In this document: positions 13,212 through 13,726 of the stretch, piece by piece | How positions within the stretch are numbered: position 1 is the stretch's first letter | How the letters are laid out: the number at the start of each line of letters is the position of its first letter | From: Candidatus Melainabacteria bacterium | GTDB lineage: Bacteria; Cyanobacteriota; Vampirovibrionia; Obscuribacterales; Obscuribacteraceae | DNA: 13,726 nt | Assembly (NCBI GenBank): GCA_014380105.1 | Contig: JACMKL010000820.1 | Span: 1-13,726 of the forward strand | Direction of reading: 5' to 3' | Position numbers and translations under genes: made by a program | The notes under the pieces: generated by a model | Databases searched by the model: none | Told to the model about the DNA's origin: nothing | The model's input: only the letters and a program-made list of their open reading frames with translations

Positions 13212-13726
13212 CTAAAGCGGAATATTTCCATGTTTGCGTTTTGGTCTTTCGATTCGTTTGTTCTTTTGAGCAGACAAGGCAGCGGCCAAATGATTGCGCG
13301 TCTCTGAAGGCAAAATGACATCGTCTACATAGCCAAGCTCAGCGGCAACATACGGATTTGCAAAACGTTCGCGGTATTCTGCAACCAATTCCTTTTGCTT
13401 AGCTATCTGCTCTGCCCCTTTCAATCTTTCCAACTCTTTTCTGTAGAGTAAATTGACGGCACCGTCTGCACCCATAACTGCAACTTCAGCTGTAGGCCAG
13501 GCGAAATTGAAGTCGCCGCCGACATTTTTTGAACCCATTACGTCGAAGGCACCACCATAGGCTTTACGAGTAATGACGGTTAATTTTGGAACTGATGCTT
13601 CGCAATAGGCATAGAGAAGTTTTGCACCATGTCTGATGATGCCGTTGTGCTCCTGGGTTTTGCCCGGCAAATAGCCCGGCACATCGACAAATGTGATGAC
13701 CGGAATATTGAAAGCGTCGCAAAATC
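13212..13726 (-). CDS. pccB: Acyl-CoA carboxylase carboxyltransferase subunit (propionyl-CoA carboxylase beta family), C-terminal part
   Basis: The frame is open to the right edge, giving 171 codons of a protein normally about 510-540 residues long, so about two thirds is missing. It reads CDAFNIPVITFVDVPGYLPG, then QEHNGIIRHGAKLLYAYCEA, then TVITRKAYGGAFDVMGSK and FAWPTAEVAVMGADGAVNLL, which are hallmark blocks of the C-terminal carboxyltransferase domain of PccB-type proteins. The domain moves the carboxyl group from carboxybiotin to propionyl-CoA or acetyl-CoA, in the cytoplasm, with a separate biotin carboxylase subunit. The Lys/Arg-rich end (KRKHGNIPL) is typical of the family. Propionyl- versus acetyl-CoA specificity cannot be decided from this part. 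Its stop lies only seven bases beyond the stop of the convergent gene, leaving no room for a separate terminator. Confidence 0.95.
   Translation of the reverse strand, partial: FCDAFNIPVITFVDVPGYLPGKTQEHNGIIRHGAKLLYAYCEASVPKLTVITRKAYGGAFDVMGSKNVGGDFNFAWPTAEVAVMGADGAVNLLYRKELERLKGAEQIAKQKELVAEYRERFANPYVAAELGYVDDVILPSETRNHLAAALSAQKNKRIERPKRKHGNIPL

Overview
The window comes from a bacterial chromosome with moderate GC content and no phage, plasmid, IS or CRISPR signs. A multidomain DUF4388 (PATAN-like) protein, an ECF sigma factor with a zinc-finger anti-sigma partner carrying a Roadblock domain, and many Pro/Ala/Gln low-complexity proteins recall environmental lineages such as Melainabacteria/Vampirovibrionia (Obscuribacterales-like). 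This placement is an impression from gene content, not a demonstrated assignment.

Layout. 1-661 (minus): 5' part of an unrecognised Met/Phe/Pro-rich protein that runs off the left edge. 662-889: divergent intergenic region. 890-2281 (plus): exported Ala/Pro-rich protein with a Lys/Arg-punctuated alanine helix. 2392-4332 (plus): DUF4388 multidomain regulator-like protein. 4408-6051 (plus): leucyl aminopeptidase PepA (M17), catalytically complete but with a Lys/Ser-rich insertion in its N-terminal domain. 6126-11327 (minus): a 1733-residue protein with an N-terminal zinc-binding anti-sigma domain, about 1500 residues of repetitive disordered sequence, and a C-terminal Roadblock/LC7 domain. 11363-11935 (minus): the ECF sigma factor transcribed just before it. 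11936-12316: divergent intergenic region with several inverted repeats. 12317-13204 (plus): unrecognised 295-residue protein. 13212-13726 (minus): C-terminal part of a biotin-dependent acyl-CoA carboxylase carboxyltransferase (PccB family), open at the right edge.

The centrepiece is the sigma/anti-sigma pair. The sigma gene is followed after 35 bases by the giant gene whose product starts with a C-, H-x3-C-x2-C zinc-finger anti-sigma motif. No membrane segment is visible, so the pair probably works in the cytoplasm. Classical anti-sigma factors couple the zinc domain to a membrane anchor and an extracytoplasmic sensor. Here the output end is joined through a huge linker with recurring short motifs (RWDxPIQxR five times, a 22-residue GLFxxDD module three times, WxP and QPF repeats) to a domain class known for binding small Ras-like GTPases or for dimerisation. 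This suggests an unusual signalling architecture. The neighbouring DUF4388 protein belongs to a family also linked to signalling and surface motility, but a functional link between them is only inferred.
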